64,000 nt of DNA from Brevibacillus humidisoli (GCF_020923435.1 NZ_CP087263.1:3553970-3617969), one strand, 5' to 3'; numbered from the stretch's first letter, positions 1 to 9,808 are shown. Notes: generated by a model from the sequence alone, not told the origin. Numbers and translations are program-made.

Positions 1-2118
1 CTGCGGCGTGCCCAGCAGGCGGAGATCACTCTCTGCCTCACCGTTTGGTTCGTCGGCAAAGAAACGGACGTGAATCCCTGGCAGTGTCTCTTTGACCCGC
101 TGAAAGACAGCGGAAGGCAAGAGCCCTTTTCCTTCTTCGTCTGCCAGCGCACAGCTTAGCCAGAGCCGTTCGGAGGGGCGGGTGAACGCCTGGTAGAGCA
201 AAAACTGCTCGGCCAACAGGCGCTGTTTGGCACTCGGAGCCAATTCCACCCCTGCCTCTGCGAGCCTCTCCCTTTCTGCTTCGTCCAGGATACTATCCTC
301 ACTGGGACGCAAGGGGATCACCCCGTCGTTTACGCCCAACACAAAGGCGGCTTTGACATCAGGCTGTCGCGAACGCTCCATCGATCCGACAAGCACTTGA
401 TCCAGCGCAGGCGGCACCAAGCCCAGTTGGATGCTCTCCAAACCGCTGTCCAATATCCGGCTGTAACTGGTCAAGTCGATGCATTCGTCCCCCAGCACCT
501 CAACCACTTGGTCGAACAACTCCATCAAATCGTTCCATACCTGGGGATGCTCGCGGGCTGTTTCCAAATCTCCCCGCTGCTCCGCTTCCTGCTGCCACCT
601 CTCCAGTCTCTCTGGAACGTGCAGATCGGCGAGAAACTGATACAAGGCAGTCGTAATCGCCCGTACATTCCGTTTGGCCGCCGCTTTTGCGGCCCGATCC
701 AGCACAAGCAGCGGACGAGCGTAGCGACGTCGTATCTCATCGATTCGTTCATAACGTTGATCGCCAGCCGGGTGATACCGCCACTGTGCATCGTCTGACC
801 ACTGAGCACCCTGGATGCCGTAAGCCAGCACGTAGTTTTCCAGCAGGTCCACCTCGGCTCGCATCGCCTCCTGCTCCATCTCTTCCTCGGGCTGTACCAG
901 ATCTGTCTTGAGGCAGCGGAACACAGCCTCATACTTCCAGCGCGATGTGACCACTTCCAGAGCGGAGCGAACCAACTCCACCAGCGGGTGATGCAGCACC
1001 GAACGCTTCTGGTCGAGGAAAAACGGGATCTCGTACTCGCGAAATACACTGCTGATCTCATCGGCATACGTCCCGATCTCCCTCAACAGCACGGCCATAT
1101 CCCGCCAACGATACCCTTCTTCCCGGGCTAAAGACAGCATCTGCAGGGCTGCCGCCTGTACTTCTGCCCGCCGATTGGCCGCGGTGACCAGTGTCACCTC
1201 ATCCTCTCGCCCCGCAGGTGGGCAGGAAGCAGGACTGCCCCAGGAAAAGTAACTCGCTTCCAACTGCGCCAACCACGGACTTCGGACAAAGCGTTCTGCT
1301 TGTGGAAGCAGGACCGGCGGTTTCATCTGCACTCCTGCTTCATCGGCAAGCTGAGTCAATCTGCGATACGTCTCTGCGGTCGGATAAAAGAGGGCCAACT
1401 CGTCGATCGCTTGCTCCCGTTCATCCGGATCGAGACTGAGGGCGATCGTCACCTGGCGAGCATGACGCATCAGCTGTTCGATCACCATGTACTCCTGGCG
1501 GGTGAAACCGCTAAAACCGTCAATCCATACCTCCGCCTTGCCTACATAGGCAGATGCAGCGATTTGCTCCGTCACCATCGTCAGCATGTCATCCGTATCG
1601 TAATACTGTCCGCTGAGATATCCATCGTAAGCCGCCATAACCAGACGCAGATCGTGCAGCTTTTGAGCAAGTGTGCCCCCGCTCCACTCCTGCTCAGCCA
1701 GCTGATCGAGGGCTACGCCATAGCGCTTGCATTCACTGATCATTCTGGCCAGCTGTCCGGCAAAACCCGGCTGCAGGGAGGCCCGCTGGAAGATCTGCAG
1801 TTCGTTCCGATGTTTTTCCAACAGCATCCGCAGCACCATCTGCTTCCCTAACTCATCAACGGGAAGCTTGGCGCCCCCGCCCATTTCCTGTGTAATCCGG
1901 TAGGCGAGCCGGCCAAAGCTTAACACCTGTGCCTGGACGACCGCCCCCGCTGCAGAGCGGGTCGCCAAATCATACTCCGCTTGAAACGTGGCTTGTTCCG
2001 GCACCAGGTAGATGAGCGGAGTGTCAACGGAACCGGCTGACAGCCGATCGCCGATCTCTTTCATCATGTATGTTGTTTTGCCTGTCCCAGCCCTGCCCAG
2101 TACAAAACGGACAGCCAT
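1..2118 (-). CDS. addB: AddB, ATP-dependent helicase/nuclease subunit B (5' part only)
   Basis: AddB is the partner of AddA in the Gram-positive counterpart of RecBCD, which processes double-strand ends for recombination. The frame opens with ATG at 2118 behind AGGGGGAG and stays open for 706 codons to the window edge; family members are about 1150 residues, so the C-terminal nuclease part lies outside. The N-terminus reads MAVRFVLGRAGTGKTTYMMK, with the Walker A form GRAGTGKT, followed by LVPEQATFQAEY, typical of AddB. It starts 23 bases after sbcC, so it is probably co-transcribed with sbcDC. The usual order is addB-addA-sbcD-sbcC; here the sbc genes come first. Only the N-terminus was translated by hand. 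Confidence 0.88.
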   Translation of the reverse strand, partial: MAVRFVLGRAGTGKTTYMMKEIGDRLSAGSVDTPLIYLVPEQATFQAEYDLATRSAAGAVVQAQVLSFGRLAYRITQEMGGGAKLPVDELGKQMVLRMLLEKHRNELQIFQRASLQPGFAGQLARMISECKRYGVALDQLAEQEWSGGTLAQKLHDLRLVMAAYDGYLSGQYYDTDDMLTMVTEQIAASAYVGKAEVWIDGFSGFTRQEYMVIEQLMRHARQVTIALSLDPDEREQAIDELALFYPTAETYRRLTQLADEAGVQMKPPVLLPQAERFVRSPWLAQLEASYFSWGSPASCPPAGREDEVTLVTAANRRAEVQAAALQMLSLAREEGYRWRDMAVLLREIGTYADEISSVFREYEIPFFLDQKRSVLHHPLVELVRSALEVVTSRWKYEAVFRCLKTDLVQPEEEMEQEAMRAEVDLLENYVLAYGIQGAQWSDDAQWRYHPAGDQRYERIDEIRRRYARPLLVLDRAAKAAAKRNVRAITTALYQFLADLHVPERLERWQQEAEQRGDLETAREHPQVWNDLMELFDQVVEVLGDECIDLTSYSRILDSGLESIQLGLVPPALDQVLVGSMERSRQPDVKAAFVLGVNDGVIPLRPSEDSILDEAERERLAEAGVELAPSAKQRLLAEQFLLYQAFTRPSERLWLSCALADEEGKGLLPSAVFQRVKETLPGIHVRFFADEPNGEAESDLRLLGTPQ

Positions 2119-2141
2119 CCGACACTCCCCCTAACCTTGTT

Positions 2142-5100
2142 TTACTCCATCTCCAGCGCAATCCGACTGCCCGCCCCCATCGGCTCTGCAGGCGTGATCA
2201 CCAGTCGGCGCGGCATCCGCGCTCGCATCTCCGGCACATGGCTGATCAGACCAATCGTAAAGTGGTCCATCCGCAGCCGCTCCAGCGCATCCAGCACCAC
2301 CTCCAACAACTCTGGGTCCAGTGTGCCAAACCCTTCGTCGAGGAAGAAGAACTCCAGCTTGCCTCCGCGCATCTGGATTTCTACGGAAAGAGCCAACGCC
2401 AGAGCGAGCGACGTCAAGAAGGTCTCTCCACCGGACAGTGTGCTGACAGGGCGTCTCATCCCGCCGGACGCCTCATCGCGCAAGATAAACTCACCCTCTG
2501 CCCCGATTTCCAGCGCGTAGCGGTTTTTCGTCATCCGCGCCAGATGATAAGAGGCGTCACGGGCAATCGAAGCCAGTTTTTCTTCGGCGATAAACTGGAC
2601 AAACGCCTTTGCCTCGAACAGTTTTTTCAAGTCATCCAGCCTGCTTTGTTCCGCCTCCAGCTGCTCCAGACGGTCATCCACCTGCATCCATCGTTGATGG
2701 TTTTCCTCGATCCGGGCCAGCGACTGACGGGCGACCGCTGCCCGCTCCCTACTGTTGGCCAGGGCCTGCTCCATCTCGTCCAGCGCTGCTGTCAGCTTCT
2801 CCCACTCTTCTTCGGTAACTGTGCGTCCGGCAAGGCGTTCTCGCAGGCGCTGTTCATCATAGTGAAGTTGTGCCGACATCGTCCGGTGCTCTTCCACCTG
2901 TCTGCGATAGGCGCCAAGTGATTCTCTCTCCTGGTACAGCCGCTCAACCTCGGCTGGTGAATCCAATTCTTCGGCAGCGATCTCGTGCATGATCGAAGCG
3001 GACTCTTCCGCATGCTGACGGGTCAGATGGGCGAGTGCCTCTTCCGTCTTCCACAGCATTTCCTGTTGTTTCTGCAGCTGAACAGCTGCCTCCTTGCAGA
3101 CCCGTTCCGCCTGACTCGCATCTGCATATAGCTGCTCCAACTGCCGCTCGATCTTCTCCAGACACGAGGCTGCTGGTTCACCGCCTGTCAGCTCATGCCA
3201 CTGGATACGTTTTTGCTCCCGTAGCTGACTGCGCTCTTGCAGCCGCTCCGCCAGTGCCGCTTCCTGGGCGGAAAGCCGGGAATACGTTTCGCGATCCTGC
3301 TGCCTGCTCTGTTGTACCTGCTTGAGACTGGTTTCGATCTGCTGCCGCCGCTGACGCAGGTGCTGCAGCCGCTCGTCCGCTTCACCCAAGTGGGCATATT
3401 CGCGATCTACTTCCTCTACAGCCAGTGTACCTCGCAGCTCGTCGAGGCGCTGTTTGGCCTCATCGACTGTCGACTGCGATTTGGCCAGTCGTGCCTCGGC
3501 GGCTACCGCTGCTTCTCTCAACCGTTCCAACAAAGCAGCTTGCTTGTCGTGTTCTCCCTTTTGCTCCAGCTCACGTTCCCGCTGCACGGCCAACTGCTGC
3601 TGCTGTTTTTCCACCTGCTGCCGAAGCGTGCCTCGCTCTTCCGTCAACTTGTTCAGAAGCTGCTCGGTCTGCTTGTAGCGGACGGAAAGCGCGTCTACAT
3701 CACTGACGACCCATTGTTTGTCCAACTGGGCCAGTTCTTCCTGCAGCGTACGCAGACGACCTTCCAAAGCAGCCTGTTCTTCCGTGAACGGCGCTTGCTG
3801 CTCCCGCAGCGCCCGCAGTCCCGCCTGCTCCCGTTGCAACTGCTCATAGGCCTGGCGGGCTGCTTCTTCCGCCTTCCGCAGGGCATGTACAGCCTTGTCT
3901 ACCCGATCTGCCGCTTCTGCTTCGCGACGCTGCCAGTGATCCACCTCCTGCGGCATGAGCCCCTCTAGTTCCTCGGTCGAAGACGTCTGCAGGCGATGCG
4001 GATGGTGCTCCGACCCGCATACCGGGCAAGGCTCTCCCTCTCGCAGCGCATGGCGCAGCGTGTAAGCCATGTTTGCTCTCTGCCACTCCAACCGCGCCTG
4101 TTCCGCCTCCTGGCGCTCTCGATCCCGCTGGATGCGAACCGCATCGGCTGCCCGCCAAGCTGTCTCGGCCGCTTCCACCTGTCCTGCCGCATCCTGCATC
4201 CGTCGCTGCCAGTCGGCCTTCTTCGTCTCCCATGCCTCCCTGGCCCGCGTCCATTCCCGCCACTCTTTGCCAATCGTCTTTACCCTGGCCAACTGCTCTC
4301 GCAGCTTGTCCAGTTCCTGCTCGGACGCTGCCTGGTTTGCCCGCTCTTCTGCCTCCGCCAAGGCGGCCTGTGTCTGTTCTCGAAGTGCCGCCGCCTGTCT
4401 CCAGGCTTCCTGCTGACGATTTACTTCTGCCTCAGCGGCCTGCTGCTGCCTCAGCAGTTCGGCACGTTCCTGCTTTACTTCCTCCAACTTTTGCTGTTCG
4501 GATTGCCATGTCTGCTTGACATCACGCACCGCTTGCAGCCAGTTCCGCTTGTCCGTAATGGCCGTTAACGCCTGCTCCTCCTGGTCAACCTGCTTCCATT
4601 CCTCCTCAAGGGCTGCAGTCTGCTTTTCCGCCTCTGACAGACGTGCGCTGATCCGCTCGATCTCGGCCTGCAGCTGTTCTCTTTCTGCCGCGCCGCTCTC
4701 CCACTCCTGCGACAAGGCGGCCAACTCCCGTTCCCACTCCAGCGCTACGGCCATTCTGCTTTTCCGCTCATGCAGGAGTGGCTCTTCCGTCCGCAGCCTG
4801 CCCTGCGCTTCGCTCAGTCGTTCTTCCCTGGTATGTACCTCGGCGGCTGCCGCCTCTGCTTCAGCCCTCTGCCGTTCCCGCTGTTGTTCCAGTTCAACCT
4901 GCTCCTTTTCTAACTGCCGCAGTCTTTCCAGTCTGGGCCAGAGGGTCACACTTCGCTCAATCCGGCCAATCTGCCTTGTCACCTCTGCGATTTCCGCCTG
5001 CTTTTCCTCCAACTGACCGATCTTGGCGAGCAGCTGCTCCCGCTCTGTCTGCCACTCACGAAGCTGTTCCAGGGTTCGTCTCTGCTCGCTCAACCGCTGC

Positions 5101-5828
5101 CACTCGCTGCTCAATCCCTGCTCTTGCCGTGTGGCTTCCTCCCACTCACTGGTCGCAGCCTGCAGCGCTTCCGGACCCGCTGCCCCTAACGCTGCCAGCT
5201 CTAATTGCAGGCGGTGCAGTTCCTGCTTGTTCCGCTCGTAGAGGGAGCGGACACGCTCATGCAGCTTTTCCCCGTATTCCTCCAGGTGGAAGATGCGCTG
5301 CAGCATCTCATTGCGCTCACTTCCCTTCAGGGTCAAAAACCGGGAAAACTGACCCTGCGGCAGCACGACGGCTCGGGTAAAGTCGTGGATCGTCAGCCCG
5401 ATCAACTGCTCAATTGCCGCTGTCGCAGCCATTGCTTTCGACTCCAGCACTCTATCCTGCTCGTCAGGCGTCCGACTGCGCTCGATCAGCCGCACCTCCG
5501 GCTGCCGTCTGTTGCCCTTTTTATCCAGCCCGAACTCCCGCTCGATCGTATACCTGCGGCGCTGATCGCCATGGCCCAGTTCAAACGTAAACGAGACGAA
5601 CAACCGATCCTCCAACTGATTTAACACCTGATGCGGATGGGTCCCGCCGCCCATTCGGACGACCTGACCGTACAAGGCCAGCGTGATGGCATCGAGGATC
5701 GTCGATTTGCCGCTTCCCGTCGGGCCGAAGATACCGAACAATCCGGCTTCGCACAGCTTTTCAAAGTCGATCTCCTGCATGTCGCGATAGCTGTGCAGTC
5801 CGGCCAGCTTCAAATAGATCGGCTTCAT
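2142..5828 (-). CDS. sbcC: SbcC, SMC-like exonuclease subunit
   Basis: Large subunit of the SbcCD (Rad50/Mre11-like) nuclease that opens hairpins and trims blocked DNA ends. The 1228-residue protein has an N-terminal ATPase half with Walker A GPTGSGKST (about residues 35-43), a long Glu/Gln/Arg-rich coiled coil, the zinc-hook motif CPVC near residue 600, a second coiled coil, then the ABC signature LSGGE (about 1130) and Walker B FFFLDEGFGTLD (about 1160). Length and order match full-length SbcC. Its ATG overlaps the sbcD stop by four bases (ATGA), implying translational coupling. The coiled-coil regions produce many spurious open frames on the other strand, which are not annotated. Confidence 0.97.
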   Translation of the reverse strand: MKPIYLKLAGLHSYRDMQEIDFEKLCEAGLFGIFGPTGSGKSTILDAITLALYGQVVRMGGGTHPHQVLNQLEDRLFVSFTFELGHGDQRRRYTIEREFGLDKKGNRRQPEVRLIERSRTPDEQDRVLESKAMAATAAIEQLIGLTIHDFTRAVVLPQGQFSRFLTLKGSERNEMLQRIFHLEEYGEKLHERVRSLYERNKQELHRLQLELAALGAAGPEALQAATSEWEEATRQEQGLSSEWQRLSEQRRTLEQLREWQTEREQLLAKIGQLEEKQAEIAEVTRQIGRIERSVTLWPRLERLRQLEKEQVELEQQRERQRAEAEAAAAEVHTREERLSEAQGRLRTEEPLLHERKSRMAVALEWERELAALSQEWESGAAEREQLQAEIERISARLSEAEKQTAALEEEWKQVDQEEQALTAITDKRNWLQAVRDVKQTWQSEQQKLEEVKQERAELLRQQQAAEAEVNRQQEAWRQAAALREQTQAALAEAEERANQAASEQELDKLREQLARVKTIGKEWREWTRAREAWETKKADWQRRMQDAAGQVEAAETAWRAADAVRIQRDRERQEAEQARLEWQRANMAYTLRHALREGEPCPVCGSEHHPHRLQTSSTEELEGLMPQEVDHWQRREAEAADRVDKAVHALRKAEEAARQAYEQLQREQAGLRALREQQAPFTEEQAALEGRLRTLQEELAQLDKQWVVSDVDALSVRYKQTEQLLNKLTEERGTLRQQVEKQQQQLAVQRERELEQKGEHDKQAALLERLREAAVAAEARLAKSQSTVDEAKQRLDELRGTLAVEEVDREYAHLGEADERLQHLRQRRQQIETSLKQVQQSRQQDRETYSRLSAQEAALAERLQERSQLREQKRIQWHELTGGEPAASCLEKIERQLEQLYADASQAERVCKEAAVQLQKQQEMLWKTEEALAHLTRQHAEESASIMHEIAAEELDSPAEVERLYQERESLGAYRRQVEEHRTMSAQLHYDEQRLRERLAGRTVTEEEWEKLTAALDEMEQALANSRERAAVARQSLARIEENHQRWMQVDDRLEQLEAEQSRLDDLKKLFEAKAFVQFIAEEKLASIARDASYHLARMTKNRYALEIGAEGEFILRDEASGGMRRPVSTLSGGETFLTSLALALALSVEIQMRGGKLEFFFLDEGFGTLDPELLEVVLDALERLRMDHFTIGLISHVPEMRARMPRRLVITPAEPMGAGSRIALEME

Positions 5829-7090
5829 CGGGCCTCACTCTCCTGCGTCTCTTCCTGTGGTCCAGCCATCAAGCGGGAAAACAGCTCAACGATCTGTGGG
5901 TCCGGCTGCACACCCCGTTTCCGCTCGTAAAAACGGCGAAACAACTGTTCCGGTTGCAGCCCGCCCAACTCCTCCTGTTGTGCCTGCTCCTCCTCTGATT
6001 CCCGCTCCGGTTTCACCAGCACCCGCTGGATTTTGACAAAATCATCACTCAGTTTGCGCAGACGCTGGAATTCAGCGGGATCGATCACGTCGGAGACATG
6101 CAGCTCCAGATCGATCCAGCTACCTGCATCACGCCCTTCTGCGAGCCAGCGTTCCACCTGCGCAATCCCCTCTGTAGCCTTCCAGCGTGTCAACGGACGG
6201 CCGCTGCTGAGGTAGATCAATTCTTCCTGCACGGGCTGGCCCGGAACCGCGTCAACCAACACCACCGCCTTGCTCTGACCAGCCTCGGAGAAGCTGTAGG
6301 CAAGCGGTGATCCACTGTAGCGGACGAGAGGCGTCTCACTTAGCTTCTGTGGCCGATGCAGGTGTCCCAGCGCCACATAATCGGCCTGCTTGGGAAAAGC
6401 GGCCGGAGGCACTACAGAGGTTCCGCCGATCTGAATCGGCCGTTCCGACTCACTCTCAGCTCCGCCCATCACGAACAGATGGCTCATCACCAGATTGACG
6501 GTGTCGGGGCGGAACGCTTTAGCCAGTTCCGCTAACAGCGCCTCCATCCGTTCCGAAAAGGCCTGCTGCATCTGTTCGGCCGTAAAGCTCTCACTAAGCA
6601 ACTCTTTCAGCCGTGCTTCCGATGGATAGGGCATCGCGATCACCACCGCGTGGTGATCGACGCCGGGCAACGCCATTTCCAGCCAGGAAGGGCCACCTGC
6701 CACGACATGTGCCCGCTCAGCATGCCGCTCATGATCGTCTTGGTCGACGATCGGAGCCTCTTTTGGCAATCCGAGCAGCACGATCCCCTGTTTATGAGCC
6801 AAGGGAGCAGCCGCCCGGATCCGCTCCGGCTGATCGTGGTTGCCGGCGATCGCAATCACACCTCGCTGTCCTCCTTTTGACAGCCGTTCCAACGCTTCGT
6901 AAAACAACTCCTCTGCCCAAGCGGGAGGATTGACAGAATCGTATACGTCACCGGCGATCAGCACCAGATCGACCGACCGCTCATCAGCAATCACGCATAG
7001 CTCATCGACAAAAGCGGCCTGCTCCTGCCTCCGCTCCCGTCCCTCCAATGTACGCCCGAAATGCCAGTCCGCCGTATGTAAAATGCGCAT
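5825..7090 (-). CDS. sbcD: SbcD, Mre11-like nuclease subunit
   Basis: Metallophosphoesterase subunit of SbcCD. The 421-residue product begins MRILHTADWHFGRTLEG, containing the DxH metal motif, followed by GDVYDS, GNHDQ and GHLH motifs of the calcineurin-like phosphoesterase fold, and a C-terminal capping region. An upstream in-frame start exists at 7156, but ATG 7090 is preceded at good spacing by GAGGTGGAG and gives the usual family N-terminus. It is the first gene of the sbcD-sbcC-addB operon, with a plausible promoter about 35 bases further upstream. Confidence 0.96.
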   Translation of the reverse strand: MRILHTADWHFGRTLEGRERRQEQAAFVDELCVIADERSVDLVLIAGDVYDSVNPPAWAEELFYEALERLSKGGQRGVIAIAGNHDQPERIRAAAPLAHKQGIVLLGLPKEAPIVDQDDHERHAERAHVVAGGPSWLEMALPGVDHHAVVIAMPYPSEARLKELLSESFTAEQMQQAFSERMEALLAELAKAFRPDTVNLVMSHLFVMGGAESESERPIQIGGTSVVPPAAFPKQADYVALGHLHRPQKLSETPLVRYSGSPLAYSFSEAGQSKAVVLVDAVPGQPVQEELIYLSSGRPLTRWKATEGIAQVERWLAEGRDAGSWIDLELHVSDVIDPAEFQRLRKLSDDFVKIQRVLVKPERESEEEQAQQEELGGLQPEQLFRRFYERKRGVQPDPQIVELFSRLMAGPQEETQESEAR

Positions 7091-7124
7091 TTCTCCACCT
7101 CGATCGATCACGTGTTTGCCTTTT

Positions 7125-7153
7125 ATTGTACCAGATGAAAGAAAGCTGCGTAA
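7125..7153 (-). promoter_or_regulatory. Candidate promoter of sbcD operon
   Basis: On the minus strand a -10-like TACAAT (7125-7130) lies 17 bases after a weak -35, TTACGC (7148-7153). It sits 35 bases before the sbcD start. The -35 is poor, so this is tentative. Confidence 0.35.
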
Positions 7154-7379
7154 CATCGACCGGGGGTTTGGCGTCTACTACAATACAGGGACTTTTTCCC
7201 TTCCTGTCCTTTCTACCCTTCTACCTTCCTATCCAGCCTGATCGCAATCCTAAGATGAACGGTCTCAGTCGCTGCCTATTCCCTTGTGGAATCAAGGCAT
7301 ATACCGTTCACACGCGTTCACACGCGATAGAATCATGACCTGGAGCACAGACACCAGGAACATATAAGGAGGAATCACC

Positions 7380-8810
7380 GTGAAAACATCTCGCATTTCG
7401 CTTGTGATAGCAGCAGGGGTATTGGCAGCCAGTCTGCAGACCGGTATGGCCAGCAGCGACGACTCTCCCCGATCCTCGGTAGACAATCCGTCCACTGTTG
7501 AAACAGTTCCAGGATCAAAACAGCAGCTGCCCAGTCAAGACCAGATCAAAGCGGTGATCAATGCCTCCGCTGAGGAACCGGTCGACGACAGCGCAGAGTT
7601 GTTTATGCGGGTAGCCAATCTGGATGACGATCCTGAGCCGGAAATCGCTGCCTACACCAATGATGCGGTCCATCTCGGCATGTTCTACCTGCTGGACCGG
7701 CAAGGCGATGCGTACAATCTAATCGCGGAAAAAGCGTGGAACGTACCCCACTTCGCGCCAAAACGCTGGTACTTCAGCCGTTTTGACGCTAGAGAGTGGA
7801 ACAGCAAAGAGCCAATGGAAGTAGGAAAAGTAGCCGGCAAGCGACTGTTTGAAGTAATCAATCGAACCGGCGGCACCGGGATGGACACATATGAGGTGCA
7901 CCTCTGCTATCTGGAAAATGGAACCTTGCACGAAGCATGGTCGGGGATTCTCAAGGAGCGCGTCTCCTTGCCGGGGGGCGGCACACACCTGCAGTTTGGA
8001 AACTACCAGGTGGTGGAGGACGAGGGTGATCCGGTCCTACTCGTCTGGGAAACGAAGGGGCAGGCACCGGACGGCGAAGAGTTGGATCAGCTGCTGCAGG
8101 CCGAAACCCGCATGCAGCAGTATACCTTTGACGGGAGTCAGTTTGTACCGGCTGACCATTCTCCCTACACCGCTGCCAACCGTTTTCTGGAGGCCCGCCT
8201 GAAACGGAATCCTGTACAATTGATGCGTACCTCCAGTGAAGCGCTTGTCGAGTCGAGTCCCTGGCTGATCGGCCAAGCTAATCCACATCTGCTGCGGTAT
8301 GTGATCGAAGAGGCTCAACCCGAGGGAGATGGCGTTCGTTATCGTGTGTTGCTGTTTTATGGCAATCATCAGACGACACTCGCAGTCGAAAGCGAGCAAC
8401 TGCTGGTAGAACAGGTAGAATCAGAGTGGCGGGTCACAGAGATTACCCGCTTAGCTCAGCAACAGCTCGGCCAACTGGAACTGCCGGAAGCTGATGAAGC
8501 GAGTCTGGCAGTCGTTCGGGCATTTCTGGATGCACGGATGAAGCGAGATCGGGAAGAAATCGAACAGCTGCTGTCCCCCGCCATGCAGACGAAAGCGCAG
8601 GAAAATGGTTACATATCGTTGATTGGCACATCCAACCCTCATCCGGAAAGCTACGATCTGCTGTCCGTCGAGAAACAGCAGAAAACCGTAATCTATCATG
8701 TCAGGATGTATGAGGCAGTAACCGACATGGGCATCACCCACTCACACGATGAGCAGGTTTCGCTGGAGAAGATAGATGGCCGTTATCAGGTGGTAGACGT
8801 GCAGCAGTAG
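7380..8810 (+). CDS. Secreted protein with two C-terminal NTF2-like repeats (hypothetical)
   Basis: I do not recognise a named family. The 476-residue protein starts with GTG behind a perfect AAGGAGG and has a signal peptide (hydrophobic residues 5-24, likely cleavage after the MAS region). A middle part (about 60-240) has a beta-rich look and an acidic NLDDDPEPEIAAYT stretch resembling calcium-binding FG-GAP-like loops. The C-terminal part has two related segments starting AANRFLEARLKRN (about 263) and VVRAFLDARMKRD (about 380), each followed by a beta-rich region ending in VTEITR or YQVVDVQQ, as in NTF2-like or DUF4878 lipoprotein domains. It stands alone between sbcD (divergent) and a small membrane protein. 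A role outside the membrane is inferred from the signal peptide only. Confidence 0.75.
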   Translation: MKTSRISLVIAAGVLAASLQTGMASSDDSPRSSVDNPSTVETVPGSKQQLPSQDQIKAVINASAEEPVDDSAELFMRVANLDDDPEPEIAAYTNDAVHLGMFYLLDRQGDAYNLIAEKAWNVPHFAPKRWYFSRFDAREWNSKEPMEVGKVAGKRLFEVINRTGGTGMDTYEVHLCYLENGTLHEAWSGILKERVSLPGGGTHLQFGNYQVVEDEGDPVLLVWETKGQAPDGEELDQLLQAETRMQQYTFDGSQFVPADHSPYTAANRFLEARLKRNPVQLMRTSSEALVESSPWLIGQANPHLLRYVIEEAQPEGDGVRYRVLLFYGNHQTTLAVESEQLLVEQVESEWRVTEITRLAQQQLGQLELPEADEASLAVVRAFLDARMKRDREEIEQLLSPAMQTKAQENGYISLIGTSNPHPESYDLLSVEKQQKTVIYHVRMYEAVTDMGITHSHDEQVSLEKIDGRYQVVDVQQ

Positions 8811-8830
8811 CAAACGGTGGCTGCTGCACG
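8798..8830 (+). terminator. Hairpin at the 3' end of the secreted-protein gene
   Basis: CGTGCAGCAG (8798-8807) pairs with CTGCTGCACG (8821-8830), overlapping the stop codon. No T-run follows, so it may stabilise the mRNA rather than terminate. Confidence 0.35.
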
Positions 8831-9011
8831 ACGGCCTCCGGTTATGCTTCTATCAATGGGAGCGATTTCGTATCAAGTGAGCCGAAGCAATCGAGTTCTA
8901 ACCTTATGGCCAAATGCGTTTCTTCCCGTAGCATTTAGTTTTCGTCATTGGATCGCTGCTCTGGTGTTTAGTGATCAAACGAGGGGATTCCAGCAAGGCA
9001 GGGAGGCACAT

Positions 9012-9419
9012 ATGAAAAGATTGTGGGGCATGGGGTTCTTTTTGTTATTATCAACGATCGGTTTAGTATTCATGATCGCTTTTGTCATCCTATTTCCCAA
9101 CAGTAGATTTTCTAACGAAGAATTGTCTTTTGCGGAATCAGAAGTCATCACCGATTTTCCGATACCAAAAGGAACTATCGCGAAAGACCATAATGGTGAG
9201 TCCGACCGGTTCAAACACAGTGTGACGTATGTCTATGAAAACATCGGAGGAGAACAGGGGCTGCATCCCTCAGAACAGTATCTTCAAGAAATAGAGAATC
9301 GGGGATGGATGGAAAACAAAGCGGAGCGGATGGGACACAAATATCAGTTTGAAAAAGGTGAGCGGTCCGTTTGGTTCATCATACACGAAGATTTTTTCGA
9401 CGTTCTGGAGCTGAAATGA
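9012..9419 (+). CDS. Small membrane-anchored protein, function unknown
   Basis: 135 residues from ATG 9012, chosen over an earlier in-frame start because GGGAGG lies just upstream and the N-terminus is then MKRLWGMGFFLLLS, one strong membrane segment (about residues 5-28) with a basic start. The remaining roughly 105 residues are polar, probably outside the cell, with a periodic PIPKGTIAK...HSVTYVYENIG pattern. Small anchored proteins of this shape are common in Bacillales, but I cannot name a family. No operon partner is visible. Confidence 0.65.
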   Translation: MKRLWGMGFFLLLSTIGLVFMIAFVILFPNSRFSNEELSFAESEVITDFPIPKGTIAKDHNGESDRFKHSVTYVYENIGGEQGLHPSEQYLQEIENRGWMENKAERMGHKYQFEKGERSVWFIIHEDFFDVLELK

Positions 9420-9439
9420 GAGGAAACTGGTTCTCCTCA

Positions 9440-9460
9440 CGAAAAAGCCACTCCGGCTTT
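9440..9460 (-). terminator. Short terminator hairpin
   Basis: On the minus strand AAAGCC-GGAGT-GGCTTTTTC forms a six-pair stem followed by a T-run, directly after the stop of the small minus-strand gene at 9459. It could also serve the convergent gene ending at 9419. Confidence 0.5.
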
Positions 9461-9668
9461 ATTCCTTTGCCGCCTCCAGCAGTACCTGCGCCATGCGCTC
9501 CGCTTCGATCTTGCACAGTTCAAACTCAACCTCTCCCGACACGTGGGAAATTAGCTGGATGATTTCCGCACAGTCGTGCTGACAGATGAGAAACTGCGGC
9601 CACTTCGCATCCTTGCGCTCTACTTTCTTTGCCGCAAACCCGCTTTGAAATCCGCCAACCGCAGTCAT
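9459..9668 (-). CDS. Small hypothetical protein (69 aa)
   Basis: A 69-residue protein preceded by GGGAGGAG at good spacing and followed by a terminator-like hairpin, which together make it likely to be a real gene. It is soluble, slightly acidic at the C-terminus (EAERMAQVLLEAAKE) and has three cysteines. It lies 140 bases downstream of the candidate deaminase toxin on the same strand. An immunity role would fit that position but nothing in the sequence shows it. Confidence 0.5.
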   Translation of the reverse strand: MTAVGGFQSGFAAKKVERKDAKWPQFLICQHDCAEIIQLISHVSGEVEFELCKIEAERMAQVLLEAAKE

Positions 9669-9715
9669 CGCTGCTTCTCCTCCCTTGCAATCTGTACCTC
9701 AGGACAGGCGTCCGC

Positions 9716-9753
9716 CAATCGCCAATTCCGTCGCTCATGAGGATTGGCGATTG
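9716..9753. repeat. Inverted repeat with 11-base arms
   Basis: CAATCGCCAAT (9716-9726) and ATTGGCGATTG (9743-9753) form perfect arms around a 16-base loop, between the deaminase-like gene and the 69-aa gene. No T-run. It may be a transcript end or processing hairpin. Confidence 0.5.
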
Positions 9754-9808
9754 ATTGCCTGAAGCACGGCTTCGCCATCACGCATTCGATGCTGAACAGA
9801 CGCCGAGA

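Noticed and set aside
2070-5930. Many long plus-strand frames opposite sbcC
   Set aside because: They are shadows of the repetitive coiled-coil codons of sbcC and lack ribosome sites and recognisable domains.
9459-9668. Immunity gene for the deaminase-like protein
   Set aside because: Neighbouring position is the only support; no sequence feature shows it.
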